64,000 nt of DNA from the NCBI GenBank assembly GCA_023416955.1, contig JAEZGM010000008.1, forward strand, positions 1-64,000, written 5' to 3'. A model generated the notes under the pieces. It did no database searches. It was not told the DNA's origin and worked only from the letters and a program-made list of their open reading frames with translations. The position numbers and the translations under genes were made by a program. This document shows positions 50,140 through 58,385 of this stretch, piece by piece (the first letter of the stretch is position 1; the number at the start of each line of letters is the position of its first letter). This DNA comes from Bacillota bacterium (GTDB lineage Bacteria > Bacillota > Clostridia > Oscillospirales > Acutalibacteraceae).

Positions 50140-51449
50140 AGGCGTTCGAGCTTCCTTTTCAAGTATTCGCCCTTCGGCGGGTGATCGCCGCCGATGAAAG
50201 CGCCGTCCTTCACCAGGCAGCGCCCTTTGGAATAGGTGTCAAGCACCCGGCCTTTCAGCTTCCTGCCGAAATATACGCTGTCAGGGTCGCTGTCCGTCCA
50301 CTGTGTGTTCGGGTCAAATAAAATCACGTCCGCGTCGGCACCGGGGAGAAGATTTCCCTTGCGGGGGTAAAGTCCCTCGATTTTTGCGGGGTTCACCGTA
50401 AATTTCGGAATGACCTGCTCCCCGAAACGCTCGTACATCAGCGAAAAGGAGGTGCGCACGCCGCCGATTCCCATCGGAATTTCGTTCACATATTCCCGCT
50501 GCTTCAGACCCCTCTCAAACGGGCAGTGGTCGGTCGCGATAACATCGGTCAAGCCGATGTGCTGCCGCAGCTTCTGCTGCTCCTCTTTGCTGCGCAGCGG
50601 CGGGGTCATGGTGTAGCGGTAACCGTCCTCCTGACCGTAAACGGAAGAATCCAGTTCAAAGTAATGCGGGCAGCTTTCCAGAATAATATTCGTATGCAGG
50701 GAATCGGAATAAAGCGCTTTGAGCCGCTGCGCGGTTGTTCCCGCGTTCAAATGCACAATATAAAGAAGTCCGTCGCGCTGTACCGCAAATTCCGCCAGTT
50801 TCAGAACCTCCGTCAACTCGCACAGCATCGGCCTGGCGTTTTCATGATCTTTCACCGGAATGCCGGGGCCTTCCCGCACAAGGTCGTCATTTTCCGCGTG
50901 AACCACAACCCGGACACCGAATTCTTTGGAATAGCGGAGTAAATCGTCAATGCGGTTGTCCTTTGTCCTGCGGTTGGTGGTGGAATAGGTGGTGAACAAT
51001 TTCACGGTGGGCATACCCAGCCCGCGCATCGCGGTATAAAAGGAGGGAATGTCCTCCTCCGGCTGTGCCACACACGCGTGGAATCCGTAATCAATCACAC
51101 AGCTTTGCGCGAGCGCCGAACGTTCACGAAATGCCGCCGCAAGCTGAACACTGTTTTTCACCGGGTCTAAAAAATCAATGACCGTGGTCACGCCGCCCAG
51201 AGCCGCCTGAATCGAACCGGAGTAAAAATCGTCTTTAGAGGTATTTTTGCCCACCGTCAGCGCAAAGTGAACGTGGGGGTCGATTAAGCCGGGGAGCACC
51301 AATTTTCCGGCAGCGTCACAGGTCTGCGCACAGTCCAAATAGGCGGACGACAGCGCGGAGATTTTTCCGTCCTTAATATACAGATTTCCGTCGAACCAGC
51401 CGCCGTCCGCATAAATACGGCCGTTCAGGATACCGAGGTCAAATACCAT
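50136..51449 (-). CDS. hyuA: Dihydropyrimidinase/D-hydantoinase-type cyclic amidohydrolase (HyuA-like)
   Basis: 437-residue zinc hydrolase that opens cyclic amides such as hydantoin, dihydropyrimidine or allantoin rings. PGLIDPHVHFAL carries the HxH ligands, PTVKLFTTYSTTN the expected carboxylated Lys, VVVHAENDDLV and YIVHLNAGTT further His ligands, and VIATDHCPF the catalytic Asp. It overlaps the D-aminoacylase gene by 11 bases. In the cluster it probably opens a five-membered ring intermediate of purine degradation. Confidence 0.88.
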   Translation of the reverse strand: MVFDLGILNGRIYADGGWFDGNLYIKDGKISALSSAYLDCAQTCDAAGKLVLPGLIDPHVHFALTVGKNTSKDDFYSGSIQAALGGVTTVIDFLDPVKNSVQLAAAFRERSALAQSCVIDYGFHACVAQPEEDIPSFYTAMRGLGMPTVKLFTTYSTTNRRTKDNRIDDLLRYSKEFGVRVVVHAENDDLVREGPGIPVKDHENARPMLCELTEVLKLAEFAVQRDGLLYIVHLNAGTTAQRLKALYSDSLHTNIILESCPHYFELDSSVYGQEDGYRYTMTPPLRSKEEQQKLRQHIGLTDVIATDHCPFERGLKQREYVNEIPMGIGGVRTSFSLMYERFGEQVIPKFTVNPAKIEGLYPRKGNLLPGADADVILFDPNTQWTDSDPDSVYFGRKLKGRVLDTYSKGRCLVKDGAFIGGDHPPKGEYLKRKLERL

Positions 51450-53040
51450 GCCGGTTCACTCCCTTCAGCACCATGCCGGGCAGTTCCCCGGTATGCGCTC
51501 CGTTTTCAACCGCGATTTTGCCGTTGACCATGACCATTCGGATGCCGAGCGGGTACCGCTCCGGCTCCGTAAAGCTGTTATCGTCGCAAATCTGCTCCGG
51601 GTCAAATATAATAATATCTGCCGCATAATCCGGTTTTAGCAGGCCGCGGTCGGAAAAGCCGTAGACCTCGGCGGATTTTCCGGTCATTTTATGCACGGCC
51701 TGCTCCAAAGTCAGAACGCCCTGTTCCCGCACATAGCGTCCCAAGATGCGGGGAAATGCGCCGTAAACGCGGGGGTGGGGTTTTCCGCCCAGAAGACCGT
51801 CCGTGCACACATTCTGTTCGGGGCGCTTCATGATGGTCACAAGTTCGTCCTCGCGTCCGTAATAATCAATCATGCCGACTGCGTTTTCTTCTTCGACCAG
51901 CAGGCCAAACGTTGCGTCCAGCGGGGAAACGCCCCGCATTTCCCCAAGCTGTACCAGATTTTTGCCGACGGCGTCCTCACTTTTTTCATGCTTGACACTG
52001 GTGATGTAAATACCGTCAAGTCCGGCGAAGTCCACGAAATTATCCCAATCGCAGTCCGTGCGCAGAATCTCCCGCTTCAGCTCTTCCCGTACGGAAGCGT
52101 CGGCAAGGCGCTGTAAAAGCTTTTCCGTGCCGCCGTCGTGCGCCCACGGGGGGAGAATCACACTGAGCATCGTGCTGCCCGCCGTGTAGGGGTACTGATC
52201 AAACGAAACACGGACGCCCTCGCTTTCGGTCTGCTCAATCATGCGAAGCGCTTCGTCAAGGAAATGCCAGTTGCGCCGCCCGCAGATTTTGAAGTGAGAA
52301 AAGTGCACCCTTACCCCCGACTCGCGGCCGATATCCAGAATTTCCTGCATGGACGTAAGAATGGAGCCTGCCTCACTGCGCTGGTGAACCACAAAAACGC
52401 CGTCGTATTCGGCGACAACCTTACACAACGTAATTAGTTCCTGCTTTTCGGCATAGACGCAGGGAATGTAAATCAGACCCGTGGAAAGGCCAACTGCGCC
52501 CGCTTCCAGTTCGCGGCGCAAAATGGCTTTCATAGCCTCCAGTTCCGCCGGGGACGGCGCGCGGTTATCAAGGCCCATGGCCTCCATGCGAATGTTGCCG
52601 TGCGGCGCGAGATACGCCGCGTTTACGCCCAGACCGGATTTTTGAAGCAGGGAGAAGTATCCTTCGGCGGTACGGTAGTTCCAGTCGATGCGGTCGCTGT
52701 CACCGTCAAGCCCGGAAATATTCTTCCGCCAGTCGCCGATATAACGCTCCGGTAGGGGGGCCATTGAAATACCGTCCTGCCCGAACACCTCTGTTGTGAT
52801 ACCCTGAAAGACCTTCGGCTTTACCGTCGGGTCGGACAGTATCTTTAAATCGCTGTGGCTGTGCGTATCAATGAAGCCAGGCGCGACCACACAGCCCGCC
52901 GCGTCGATCACGCGGTCAAAATTCCCCGCCAAATCGGTGCCGATTTCGGAAATTTTGCCGTCCGTGATACACAGGTCGCCGTAAAAGGACTTCGAGCCGC
53001 TTCCGTCCACAATCCGTCCGTTTATAATTTTAGTCCGCAT
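51439..53040 (-). CDS. N-acyl-D-amino-acid deacylase/D-aminoacylase-type amidohydrolase
   Basis: 533 residues of the D-aminoacylase branch of the amidohydrolase superfamily: VVAPGFIDTHSHSDLKIL with the HxH pair, QGITTEVFGQDG, GAVGLSTGLIYIPCVYA, VVHQRSEAG, VHFSHFKICGRRNW and the C-terminal DYAADIIIFDPEQI. These enzymes remove acyl or carbamoyl groups from D-amino acids. Placed between mocA and the hydantoinase, it could hydrolyse the N-acyl or N-carbamoyl product of ring opening. AAGGAG precedes the ATG, which lies inside the end of mocA (19-base overlap). Confidence 0.87.
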   Translation of the reverse strand: MRTKIINGRIVDGSGSKSFYGDLCITDGKISEIGTDLAGNFDRVIDAAGCVVAPGFIDTHSHSDLKILSDPTVKPKVFQGITTEVFGQDGISMAPLPERYIGDWRKNISGLDGDSDRIDWNYRTAEGYFSLLQKSGLGVNAAYLAPHGNIRMEAMGLDNRAPSPAELEAMKAILRRELEAGAVGLSTGLIYIPCVYAEKQELITLCKVVAEYDGVFVVHQRSEAGSILTSMQEILDIGRESGVRVHFSHFKICGRRNWHFLDEALRMIEQTESEGVRVSFDQYPYTAGSTMLSVILPPWAHDGGTEKLLQRLADASVREELKREILRTDCDWDNFVDFAGLDGIYITSVKHEKSEDAVGKNLVQLGEMRGVSPLDATFGLLVEEENAVGMIDYYGREDELVTIMKRPEQNVCTDGLLGGKPHPRVYGAFPRILGRYVREQGVLTLEQAVHKMTGKSAEVYGFSDRGLLKPDYAADIIIFDPEQICDDNSFTEPERYPLGIRMVMVNGKIAVENGAHTGELPGMVLKGVNRHGI

Positions 53041-53630
53041 GGGTCTGCTCCTTCCTTTTCGAGCTTTTCAGCATACTGCCGCGCGCTGCGGTAATCCTCC
53101 ATGGTATCGACATCCATTAAAATCCCTTCCTGACCGACTTCAACGAAAACGCAGTCCTTGCCGGAAAGGTATTTTTTTAAATTGGAGTCGGCGGGTTCGG
53201 CCAAAATTTCCTTGACGCACGCGCCGTTCAAAAGTACCGGGTGCCCCCGTTTTCCGCCGTAGGTGGGAATGGCGGCTTCTTTTTTGGATTCCAGCAGTTT
53301 TGCGCAGACTTCGTGGGAAATCAGCGGGCAGTCGCCGGGCGTAAAGAAAAAGCGGTCGGCTGTCACCCGCGCAACACCCGCGCGAACGGAGGAGAACATG
53401 CCCTGCGCGAAATCGGGATTCTGCACTACGGTTACAAAGTCATAGCCTTCCACCAGACTTTGGATGCGTTCTTCCTGAAACCCGGCAACGACGAAAACAG
53501 TGGAACAGAATTTCTGAAAAAGCTCCACGCTGCGCAGTAGAATGGGCTTCCCGCCGAAGTCAAGCTGCATTTTAAATGTGCCCGCGCGGCTGGAATAGCC
53601 CGCCGCCAGTATGACGGCCTGCGGTTTCAT
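53022..53630 (-). CDS. mocA: Molybdenum cofactor cytidylyltransferase-like protein (MocA/YgfJ)
   Basis: 202-residue nucleotidyltransferase of the MobA/MocA group. The N-terminal AVILAAGYSSRAGTFKM binds the nucleotide; FFFTPGDCPLIS and GKRGHPVLL are conserved; VDVDTMEDY near the end. MocA makes the cytosine-dinucleotide form of Mo cofactor used by xanthine dehydrogenase-family enzymes, which fits its place in the xdh operon. It overlaps xdhB by four bases. Confidence 0.88.
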   Translation of the reverse strand: MKPQAVILAAGYSSRAGTFKMQLDFGGKPILLRSVELFQKFCSTVFVVAGFQEERIQSLVEGYDFVTVVQNPDFAQGMFSSVRAGVARVTADRFFFTPGDCPLISHEVCAKLLESKKEAAIPTYGGKRGHPVLLNGACVKEILAEPADSNLKKYLSGKDCVFVEVGQEGILMDVDTMEDYRSARQYAEKLEKEGADPCGLKL

Positions 53631-54490
53631 TCCGGTTTCCCGTTCGGTGAAAAACGGGAAAGCTCCTCAATGAAATGCCGTATCAGGTTCATGGCGACTG
53701 TTTTGCGGTATACCGCGGAGGAACGCTGATCGTCGATCGGCCTGACGGAATCCGCGTACAGCGCGCACACCTGCTCCGGGTGGAGCTTTTTCAGCGGAGT
53801 TCCGACAAGGCACCGCTCCGCTTCGGGCAAGCGGACTACGGTAGGACCGACCGCACCGACGGCAATCCGTATATTTTTCAGAATTCCCTGTTCTGTTTCG
53901 GCAAGTCCCGCGAAGGACAGCTTGGAAATGGCGTCGGCCTTGCGCGCACCCACTTTTTTATAATAGGTAAAATCATAAGCATTCAGAGGAACCCGTACGG
54001 AAACAAGAAGTTCCCCCGACTGCAGGGCGGTTTTTCCCGGGCCCAATATAAATTTTTCGACAGGCAGCTCCCGCTCGCCGTGCGCGCTTTTCAGAAGGAC
54101 GCCTGTACCCAGCGCATACAGCACAGGAAGCGTATCGCCTGCGGGCGAAGCGTTGCAAAGGTTTCCGCCGAGGGTTCCCATATTCCGGATGGCGGGGGAG
54201 GCCATGGAGCTTACCGCCTGCTTCAGAATTTCCGGTACGGTGTCATCTGTGAGAATATCCGCGAGCCGTACGGCGGCGCCGACGGAGAGAACGCCCCGTT
54301 CCGACTTCACGGATTGGAGTTCCGGAAGCTCCGCAACAAAGAGGGGTGGCTTGTCGAAACGGGGAAGCGTACCGGACCAGCTGTGTTTTTTCACCATCAG
54401 GTCGGTGCCCCCGGCCAATACCGTAAATTCTCCGCTTTCCAGCAGAGAGAGCGTTTCTTCAAGTGTTTGTGCTTTGAACGTGTCTACCAT
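53627..54490 (-). CDS. xdhB: Xanthine dehydrogenase FAD-binding subunit (XdhB-like)
   Basis: 287 residues of the CO dehydrogenase flavoprotein family. FTVLAGGTDLMVKKHS and SPAIRNMGTLGGNLCNASPAGD are the two FAD-binding segments; the C-terminal CODH_C domain follows (KADAISKLSFAG). It passes electrons from the Fe-S subunit to NAD or a ferredoxin. The ATG at 54490 overlaps the xdhC stop and follows AAAGGGGGG; a longer frame to 54664 is only the reverse reading of xdhC. Confidence 0.93.
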   Translation of the reverse strand: MVDTFKAQTLEETLSLLESGEFTVLAGGTDLMVKKHSWSGTLPRFDKPPLFVAELPELQSVKSERGVLSVGAAVRLADILTDDTVPEILKQAVSSMASPAIRNMGTLGGNLCNASPAGDTLPVLYALGTGVLLKSAHGERELPVEKFILGPGKTALQSGELLVSVRVPLNAYDFTYYKKVGARKADAISKLSFAGLAETEQGILKNIRIAVGAVGPTVVRLPEAERCLVGTPLKKLHPEQVCALYADSVRPIDDQRSSAVYRKTVAMNLIRHFIEELSRFSPNGKPE

Positions 54491-54957
54491 AATCCGTCCC
54501 CCCTTTCGGCGGCAAGCTGGATCGCTTCGACTATCATGGTGTAGCCGGTGCAACGGCACAGATTGCCGGAAAGTGCCTCGCGAATTTCCTCTTCGCTCGG
54601 CCTCGCGTTGCGGGAAAGCAGCGCTTCCCCGGCGAGAATCATGCCGGGCGTACAAAAGCCGCACTGAACGGCTCCCGCGTCAGCGAAAGCGGCTTCCATG
54701 ATTTGAAACCGCTCGCTTTCGCGGTAACCCTCAATCGTCAGCACCTCCCTGCCGTCTGCCGCGCCGACTGGTGTCAGGCAGGAGTTGGCGAGCCTGCCGT
54801 CAATCAGAACGGAGCACGCGCCGCATTCACCTTCGCCGCAGCCTTCTTTGGTGCCGGTCAGGTTCAAATCCTCCCGCAGCACGTCGAGCAGCCGTTTCAG
54901 CGGGTTGACCTGCAGTTCCACCGGACGGTGGTTTAGAATCAATTTAATATTTTGCAT
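54484..54957 (-). CDS. xdhC: Xanthine dehydrogenase 2Fe-2S subunit (XdhC, E. coli naming)
   Basis: 157 residues with two [2Fe-2S] clusters: Cys40, 45, 48, 60 in GCGEGECGACSV and beyond, and the CGFCTPGM and CRCTGY pairs. Length and layout match small subunits of three-part xanthine dehydrogenases. It overlaps xdhA by 14 bases and xdhB by seven, so the complex is made from one coupled messenger. Confidence 0.95.
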   Translation of the reverse strand: MQNIKLILNHRPVELQVNPLKRLLDVLREDLNLTGTKEGCGEGECGACSVLIDGRLANSCLTPVGAADGREVLTIEGYRESERFQIMEAAFADAGAVQCGFCTPGMILAGEALLSRNARPSEEEIREALSGNLCRCTGYTMIVEAIQLAAERGDGLW

Positions 54958-57076
54958 TTGCTGCCGCCTCCATCAAATACTCCGGGGTTGCCGGTAACCG
55001 GTCGATTCGAATCCCGAGCGCGTCCTCAACCGCGGCGGCCACAGCGGGGGCCGCCCCCAGCAGCGTAAGCTCGCCCACACCCTTCGCGCCGAACGGGCCA
55101 TTGTCAAACTCGTTGTTGACCAGCGCCGTTTTGACCACGGGGAAATCCTTTGTGGTCGGAATGATATAATCGGTAACCGAGCGCTGCTGAAGCCGCCCGT
55201 TCTTCGTCTCCATTTTCTCCGTCAGGCCGTAGCCGAGGCCCTGAAGAATCCCGCCCTCAATCTGCCCGCGCACAATGCGCTCGTCGATTGCGTGCCCCAC
55301 GTCGAAAACGGCCCAAACGCCTTTCACGTCAACTTCGTAGGTTACGGGGTCTACCTCCACTTCGGCGATGTTGATGCCCCAGGAGTAAGCGGGGTAGGCT
55401 TCGCCGGTGAAGGTATTATTGTCCCAGTGAATGCCGAGGGGTGACTGATAGCTGACGTCAACCACCACTTCACTGGGTTCCTGCCAGCGCTCCTTGAGCT
55501 GCTGCGCCGCCCGTTCCAGCAGCCGCCCAACAATGATTACCGTGCGCGAAGCAACGGTCGGGCCGGAGTTCGTCACAAACTCCGTATTGGGATTTTCAAA
55601 AATAACATCTTCCAGCGGAAGCTCCAGAACCTTTGCCACAATTTTCGCGAGTGTCGTTTTAACACCCTGCCCCATGTCGGTGCTTGCCACCAGAATTTCC
55701 GCCTTGCCGTCCGCGCGTTTTTTCAGCCTTGCCGTAAAATCGCGTTCCCCGTTTCCGGTAAAGCCGCATCCGTGCAGGAACAGACCGGCGCCCATTCCGC
55801 GCAGGCGGGAACCGTTTTGAAACTGCTCTTTTTTTGCGTCATAGCCCGACATTTCCTTCGCTTTAGAAATAATTTCGGGCATTTTAATCGGCTGAAAGAA
55901 TTCGCCGTCGGTGGAGGTTCGGTCACCCTGCCTTGCCGCGTTTTTCAGCTTCAGCTCCAGCGCGTCCATGTGAAGAACCCGCGCGATTTTCTGCATGTGC
56001 ATTTCCATGGCGAACAGCGACTGCGGCGCACCGAAACCGCGGAACGCGCCGTTCGGAACCGTGTTGGTTGCCACGCAGGCGGCCCGCGCATCCAGACTGG
56101 GAACATTGTATACGCCGGTAATATTAAATAGGCTTCTTTGCAGAACGATCTGGGAAAGGCCGAGGTATGCGCCGGCGTTCAGCCGAATATCCGCCCGCAT
56201 GCCGAGTATTTTTCCGTCGCCATCCACCGCGGTGTCGAGGTGAATCATAGCGGGGTGGCGCTTCGTTGTGGATTCCAAATCTTCGCCGCGGTCAAAAAGA
56301 AGCCGCACCGGGCGCCCTGTTTTGTAAGAGGCCAGCGCCGCGTGACCCGCGACAAGCGTGGGGTATTCCTCCTTGCCGCCGAAGCCGCCGCCGGTGACGC
56401 ACTGAAGGACGCGGACGCGGTCAACTTTCCAGCCGAATATCTTCGCAAGACCGTCGCGCACATAAAACGGGCACTGCATGGAACCGTATACTGTGATTTT
56501 TCCGTCCTCATAAACGCCGGTCATTCCCTGCGGCTCCAAATACAGCTGTTCCTGGTACCCCGTGCGGTAGTCGCCGCTTACCACATGGCTTGCCTGTGCA
56601 AACGCTTTTTCGCAGTCGCCCTTGCCGATCTGGTAATGAATAAACCGGTTGTCTTCCCCCGCGAGCGGGGGAATTTCCGGATTATCCGCGTCCTCAAACG
56701 AAAGAACCGGGGCAATATCCTCATACTCGACCTGAATCCTGTTCAACACGCGCAGGATATCTTCCCGGTTTTCCCCAACAACCAAAAGGATGGGCTGACC
56801 GATGTAATTTACGCTGTCCTCCGCAAAATAGGGTTCGTCGCTTGCAACCGTGCTGACCCTGTTTTCGCCGGGAACATCGCTGCGGTCGACGATACAGCAC
56901 CCCTTTGGCAAATCGGGGATGGATATGGATTTGATTTTTGCCCTTGCGCGCGCGGAACGCAGCGTTTTCGCGTAAAGCATATGTTCAAACTTCATGTCGT
57001 CAACATATTTTGCGGAACCGGAAGCTTTGATCGCGCCGTCCACTTTCTTTACAGGTATGCTGATATCCTGAGCCAT
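54944..57076 (-). CDS. xdhA: Xanthine dehydrogenase molybdenum-binding subunit (XdhA-like)
   Basis: 710 residues; hydroxylates hypoxanthine/xanthine-type purines at a Mo centre. Visible: IGQPILLVVGENREDIL, YLEPQGMTGVYED, VTGGGFGGKEEYP, NGAFRGFGAPQSLFAMEMH, ASTDMGQGVKTTLAKI and the active-site Glu in KGVGELTLLG. The substrate could also be another N-heterocycle, but the adenine deaminases, MocA and ssnA nearby support purines. The ATG at 57076 has AAGGAG nine bases upstream and is preferred over a TTG at 57094. It leads the nine-gene operon that ends at 44944. Confidence 0.93.
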   Translation of the reverse strand: MAQDISIPVKKVDGAIKASGSAKYVDDMKFEHMLYAKTLRSARARAKIKSISIPDLPKGCCIVDRSDVPGENRVSTVASDEPYFAEDSVNYIGQPILLVVGENREDILRVLNRIQVEYEDIAPVLSFEDADNPEIPPLAGEDNRFIHYQIGKGDCEKAFAQASHVVSGDYRTGYQEQLYLEPQGMTGVYEDGKITVYGSMQCPFYVRDGLAKIFGWKVDRVRVLQCVTGGGFGGKEEYPTLVAGHAALASYKTGRPVRLLFDRGEDLESTTKRHPAMIHLDTAVDGDGKILGMRADIRLNAGAYLGLSQIVLQRSLFNITGVYNVPSLDARAACVATNTVPNGAFRGFGAPQSLFAMEMHMQKIARVLHMDALELKLKNAARQGDRTSTDGEFFQPIKMPEIISKAKEMSGYDAKKEQFQNGSRLRGMGAGLFLHGCGFTGNGERDFTARLKKRADGKAEILVASTDMGQGVKTTLAKIVAKVLELPLEDVIFENPNTEFVTNSGPTVASRTVIIVGRLLERAAQQLKERWQEPSEVVVDVSYQSPLGIHWDNNTFTGEAYPAYSWGINIAEVEVDPVTYEVDVKGVWAVFDVGHAIDERIVRGQIEGGILQGLGYGLTEKMETKNGRLQQRSVTDYIIPTTKDFPVVKTALVNNEFDNGPFGAKGVGELTLLGAAPAVAAAVEDALGIRIDRLPATPEYLMEAAANAKY

Positions 57077-57103
57077 TCCTGTCAACTCCTTCAAAGCTGC
57101 GAA

Positions 57104-57210
57104 ATATAGTCAACGCACTTAAAAATTAGTCCAATAGAAAGTCTGCGAAGTGCGTTGACATTCGGTAAATTGACTTTTAACCGGGACGGACTAAAAGTTA
57201 ATTTACTATA
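57104..57210. repeat. Nested inverted repeats upstream of xdhA, possible relative of the palindromic repeat
   Basis: A 107-base stretch bounded by TATAGT/ACTATA contains a perfect 12-bp pair GTCAACGCACTT (57109-57120)/AAGTGCGTTGAC (57148-57159), a 14-bp pair with one mismatch TAAATTGACTTTTA (57166-57179)/TAAAAGTTAATTTA (57192-57205), and TTAGTCC/GGACTAA (57126-57132/57188-57194). Length and the ATATAGTCA left end recall the repeats at 15973 and 62204, but the interior differs. It lies in the xdhA leader. Confidence 0.5.
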
Positions 57211-57219
57211 AAACAGAAA

Positions 57220-57355
57220 AAGCCATAATTTCAGCACGCTGAAATTATGGCTTCATTGCCAACATATTTGGACGGTTTATAGCAAACCGGACAAATATAT
57301 TCTAATATATGATTATATTGGAATTGATTATATCTGTTTCTGACTGACTGATCAA
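57220..57355 (-). promoter_or_regulatory. Promoter and candidate leader attenuator of the xdh operon
   Basis: On the minus strand TTGATC (57350-57355), a 17-base spacer and TATAAT (57327-57332) form a promoter. The transcript then has a two-part hairpin, CAAATAT (57292-57298) with ATATTTG (57264-57270) and an inner AAACCG/CGGTTT stem (57284-57289/57273-57278), separated by a symmetric two-base internal loop. A perfect 16-bp stem (57220-57235/57238-57253) follows and runs into TTTTTCTGTTTT, an intrinsic-terminator form. All this lies 140-280 bases before xdhA, which implies regulated read-through. Confidence 0.6.
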
Positions 57356-57479
57356 ACGGTAAATTGGGGGAATAAATCGATTGACCGCCCTCATACTGCT
57401 ATTTTCTCGTAATCTCGGCGGTTTTCATGATTAGATAAAATAAAAATGGTATTCCAACTGCCCGCAGCCGTGGGGCGCG

Positions 57480-57508
57480 TTGTAAACAGCGCCGTCATTT
57501 GATATAAT
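57480..57508 (+). promoter_or_regulatory. Promoter of the GntR-family regulator gene
   Basis: TTGTAA (57480-57485), a 17-base spacer and a perfect TATAAT (57503-57508). The predicted start is about 25 bases before the ATG. The rest of 57356-57479 holds nothing else recognised apart from a loose GGTATT half-site near 57448. Confidence 0.65.
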
Positions 57509-57542
57509 ATGCCTGATATTGAAGATGGTGGGGCGGAAAAGT

Positions 57543-58301
57543 ATGGAATTAAAGCCGATTATCAAACGGAACCTGAGCAACGACGTAAAAGGTTTCTTGT
57601 ATGAATATATTCGTCATTTAAGCCCCGCAAACGGCGCGAAACTGCCGCGGGAGGAGCAACTGGCGAAAGACCTGTCCGTCAGCAGGGTGACGGTTCGGCG
57701 CGCTCTGGATGACCTTGAGCAGGAGGGGCTGATTCTTCGCCTTCACGGGAAGGGAACGTTTGTCAACGCCGAGGCGGTGCAGATCAAAGTAAACCTGAGT
57801 CAGGGGCAGGAATTCAGCGATATGATTGAAGCCAGCGGCTACCGCGCCCGGGTCGGGCTAGTGCGCGCCGAACGACGCGAAGCGGGGGCAGAATTGAGCG
57901 CCGTTTTTCAAATTCCTGAAAGCGCGCCCGTAATGGAGGTTGAAAAGGTGTTTTTTGCCGACGACCACCCGGCCATTGTGTGTATTGACCGCTGCCCGCT
58001 GGCTCTGCTCACACAGCCGGTGGCAGACGGGGAGTGGGCACAGTCCACTTTTGAGCTTCTGCGAAAATACGCCGGAAAAATTGTAACCCGTGATAAGCTG
58101 GAAGTACTGACCATGACGCGCGGACAAATGCAGGCGCAGTTCCGCGGCGCTTCGGGGATGGAATGCGATTCGGTGCTGGTGCTGAACGCCATTAACTACG
58201 ATCAGGACAACCAGCCGGTAATTTACGACACGGAGTTTTACAATACGGACTATATCCGCTATAATCTCATCCGAAATAAAAATGTATATCGTTACGAATG
58301 A
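57543..58301 (+). CDS. GntR/UTRA-family transcriptional regulator
   Basis: 252-residue regulator. The N-terminal GntR winged helix (LPREEQLAKDLSVSRVTVRR, ALDDLEQEGLILRLHGKGTFV) is followed by a UTRA ligand-binding domain (MEVEKVFFADDHPAIVCIDR, VLVLNAINYDQDNQPVIYDT, ending EFYNTDYIRYNL). It lies between the xdh operon and the adenine deaminase genes, so it likely senses a purine or its product and controls one or both. GGGGCGG precedes the ATG at 57543; a TTG frame starts at 57519. Confidence 0.9.
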   Translation: MELKPIIKRNLSNDVKGFLYEYIRHLSPANGAKLPREEQLAKDLSVSRVTVRRALDDLEQEGLILRLHGKGTFVNAEAVQIKVNLSQGQEFSDMIEASGYRARVGLVRAERREAGAELSAVFQIPESAPVMEVEKVFFADDHPAIVCIDRCPLALLTQPVADGEWAQSTFELLRKYAGKIVTRDKLEVLTMTRGQMQAQFRGASGMECDSVLVLNAINYDQDNQPVIYDTEFYNTDYIRYNLIRNKNVYRYE

Positions 58302-58306
58302 CGCTC

Positions 58307-58366
58307 TTGATTTTTTTCCTGCGGTTGATATAATTATAAACTAAAAATAGGTATTACCTTAATACC
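58307..58366 (+). promoter_or_regulatory. Adenine deaminase promoter with candidate GntR operator
   Basis: TTGATT (58307-58312), a 16-base spacer and TATAAT (58329-58334) form the promoter. GGTATTA-CCT-TAATACC (58350-58366) is a perfect 7-bp inverted repeat just downstream of the expected start, well placed for repression. The GntR-type protein encoded immediately upstream is the natural candidate to bind it. Confidence 0.7.
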
Positions 58367-58385
58367 ATTGAGAGGCGGCGGTATC

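Noticed and set aside
53627..54664. Longer xdhB starting at 54664
   Set aside because: The extra N-terminal residues are Arg/Ser/His-rich and come from reading xdhC in another frame; the ATG at 54490 has a strong ribosome binding site and the normal family start.
57220..57355. Purine (G-box) or NMT1 xanthine riboswitch in the xdhA leader
   Set aside because: The three-way junction with GTTTCTACC-type core and the paired loop motifs are not present; only simple hairpins are seen. Kept as an unclassified leader instead.
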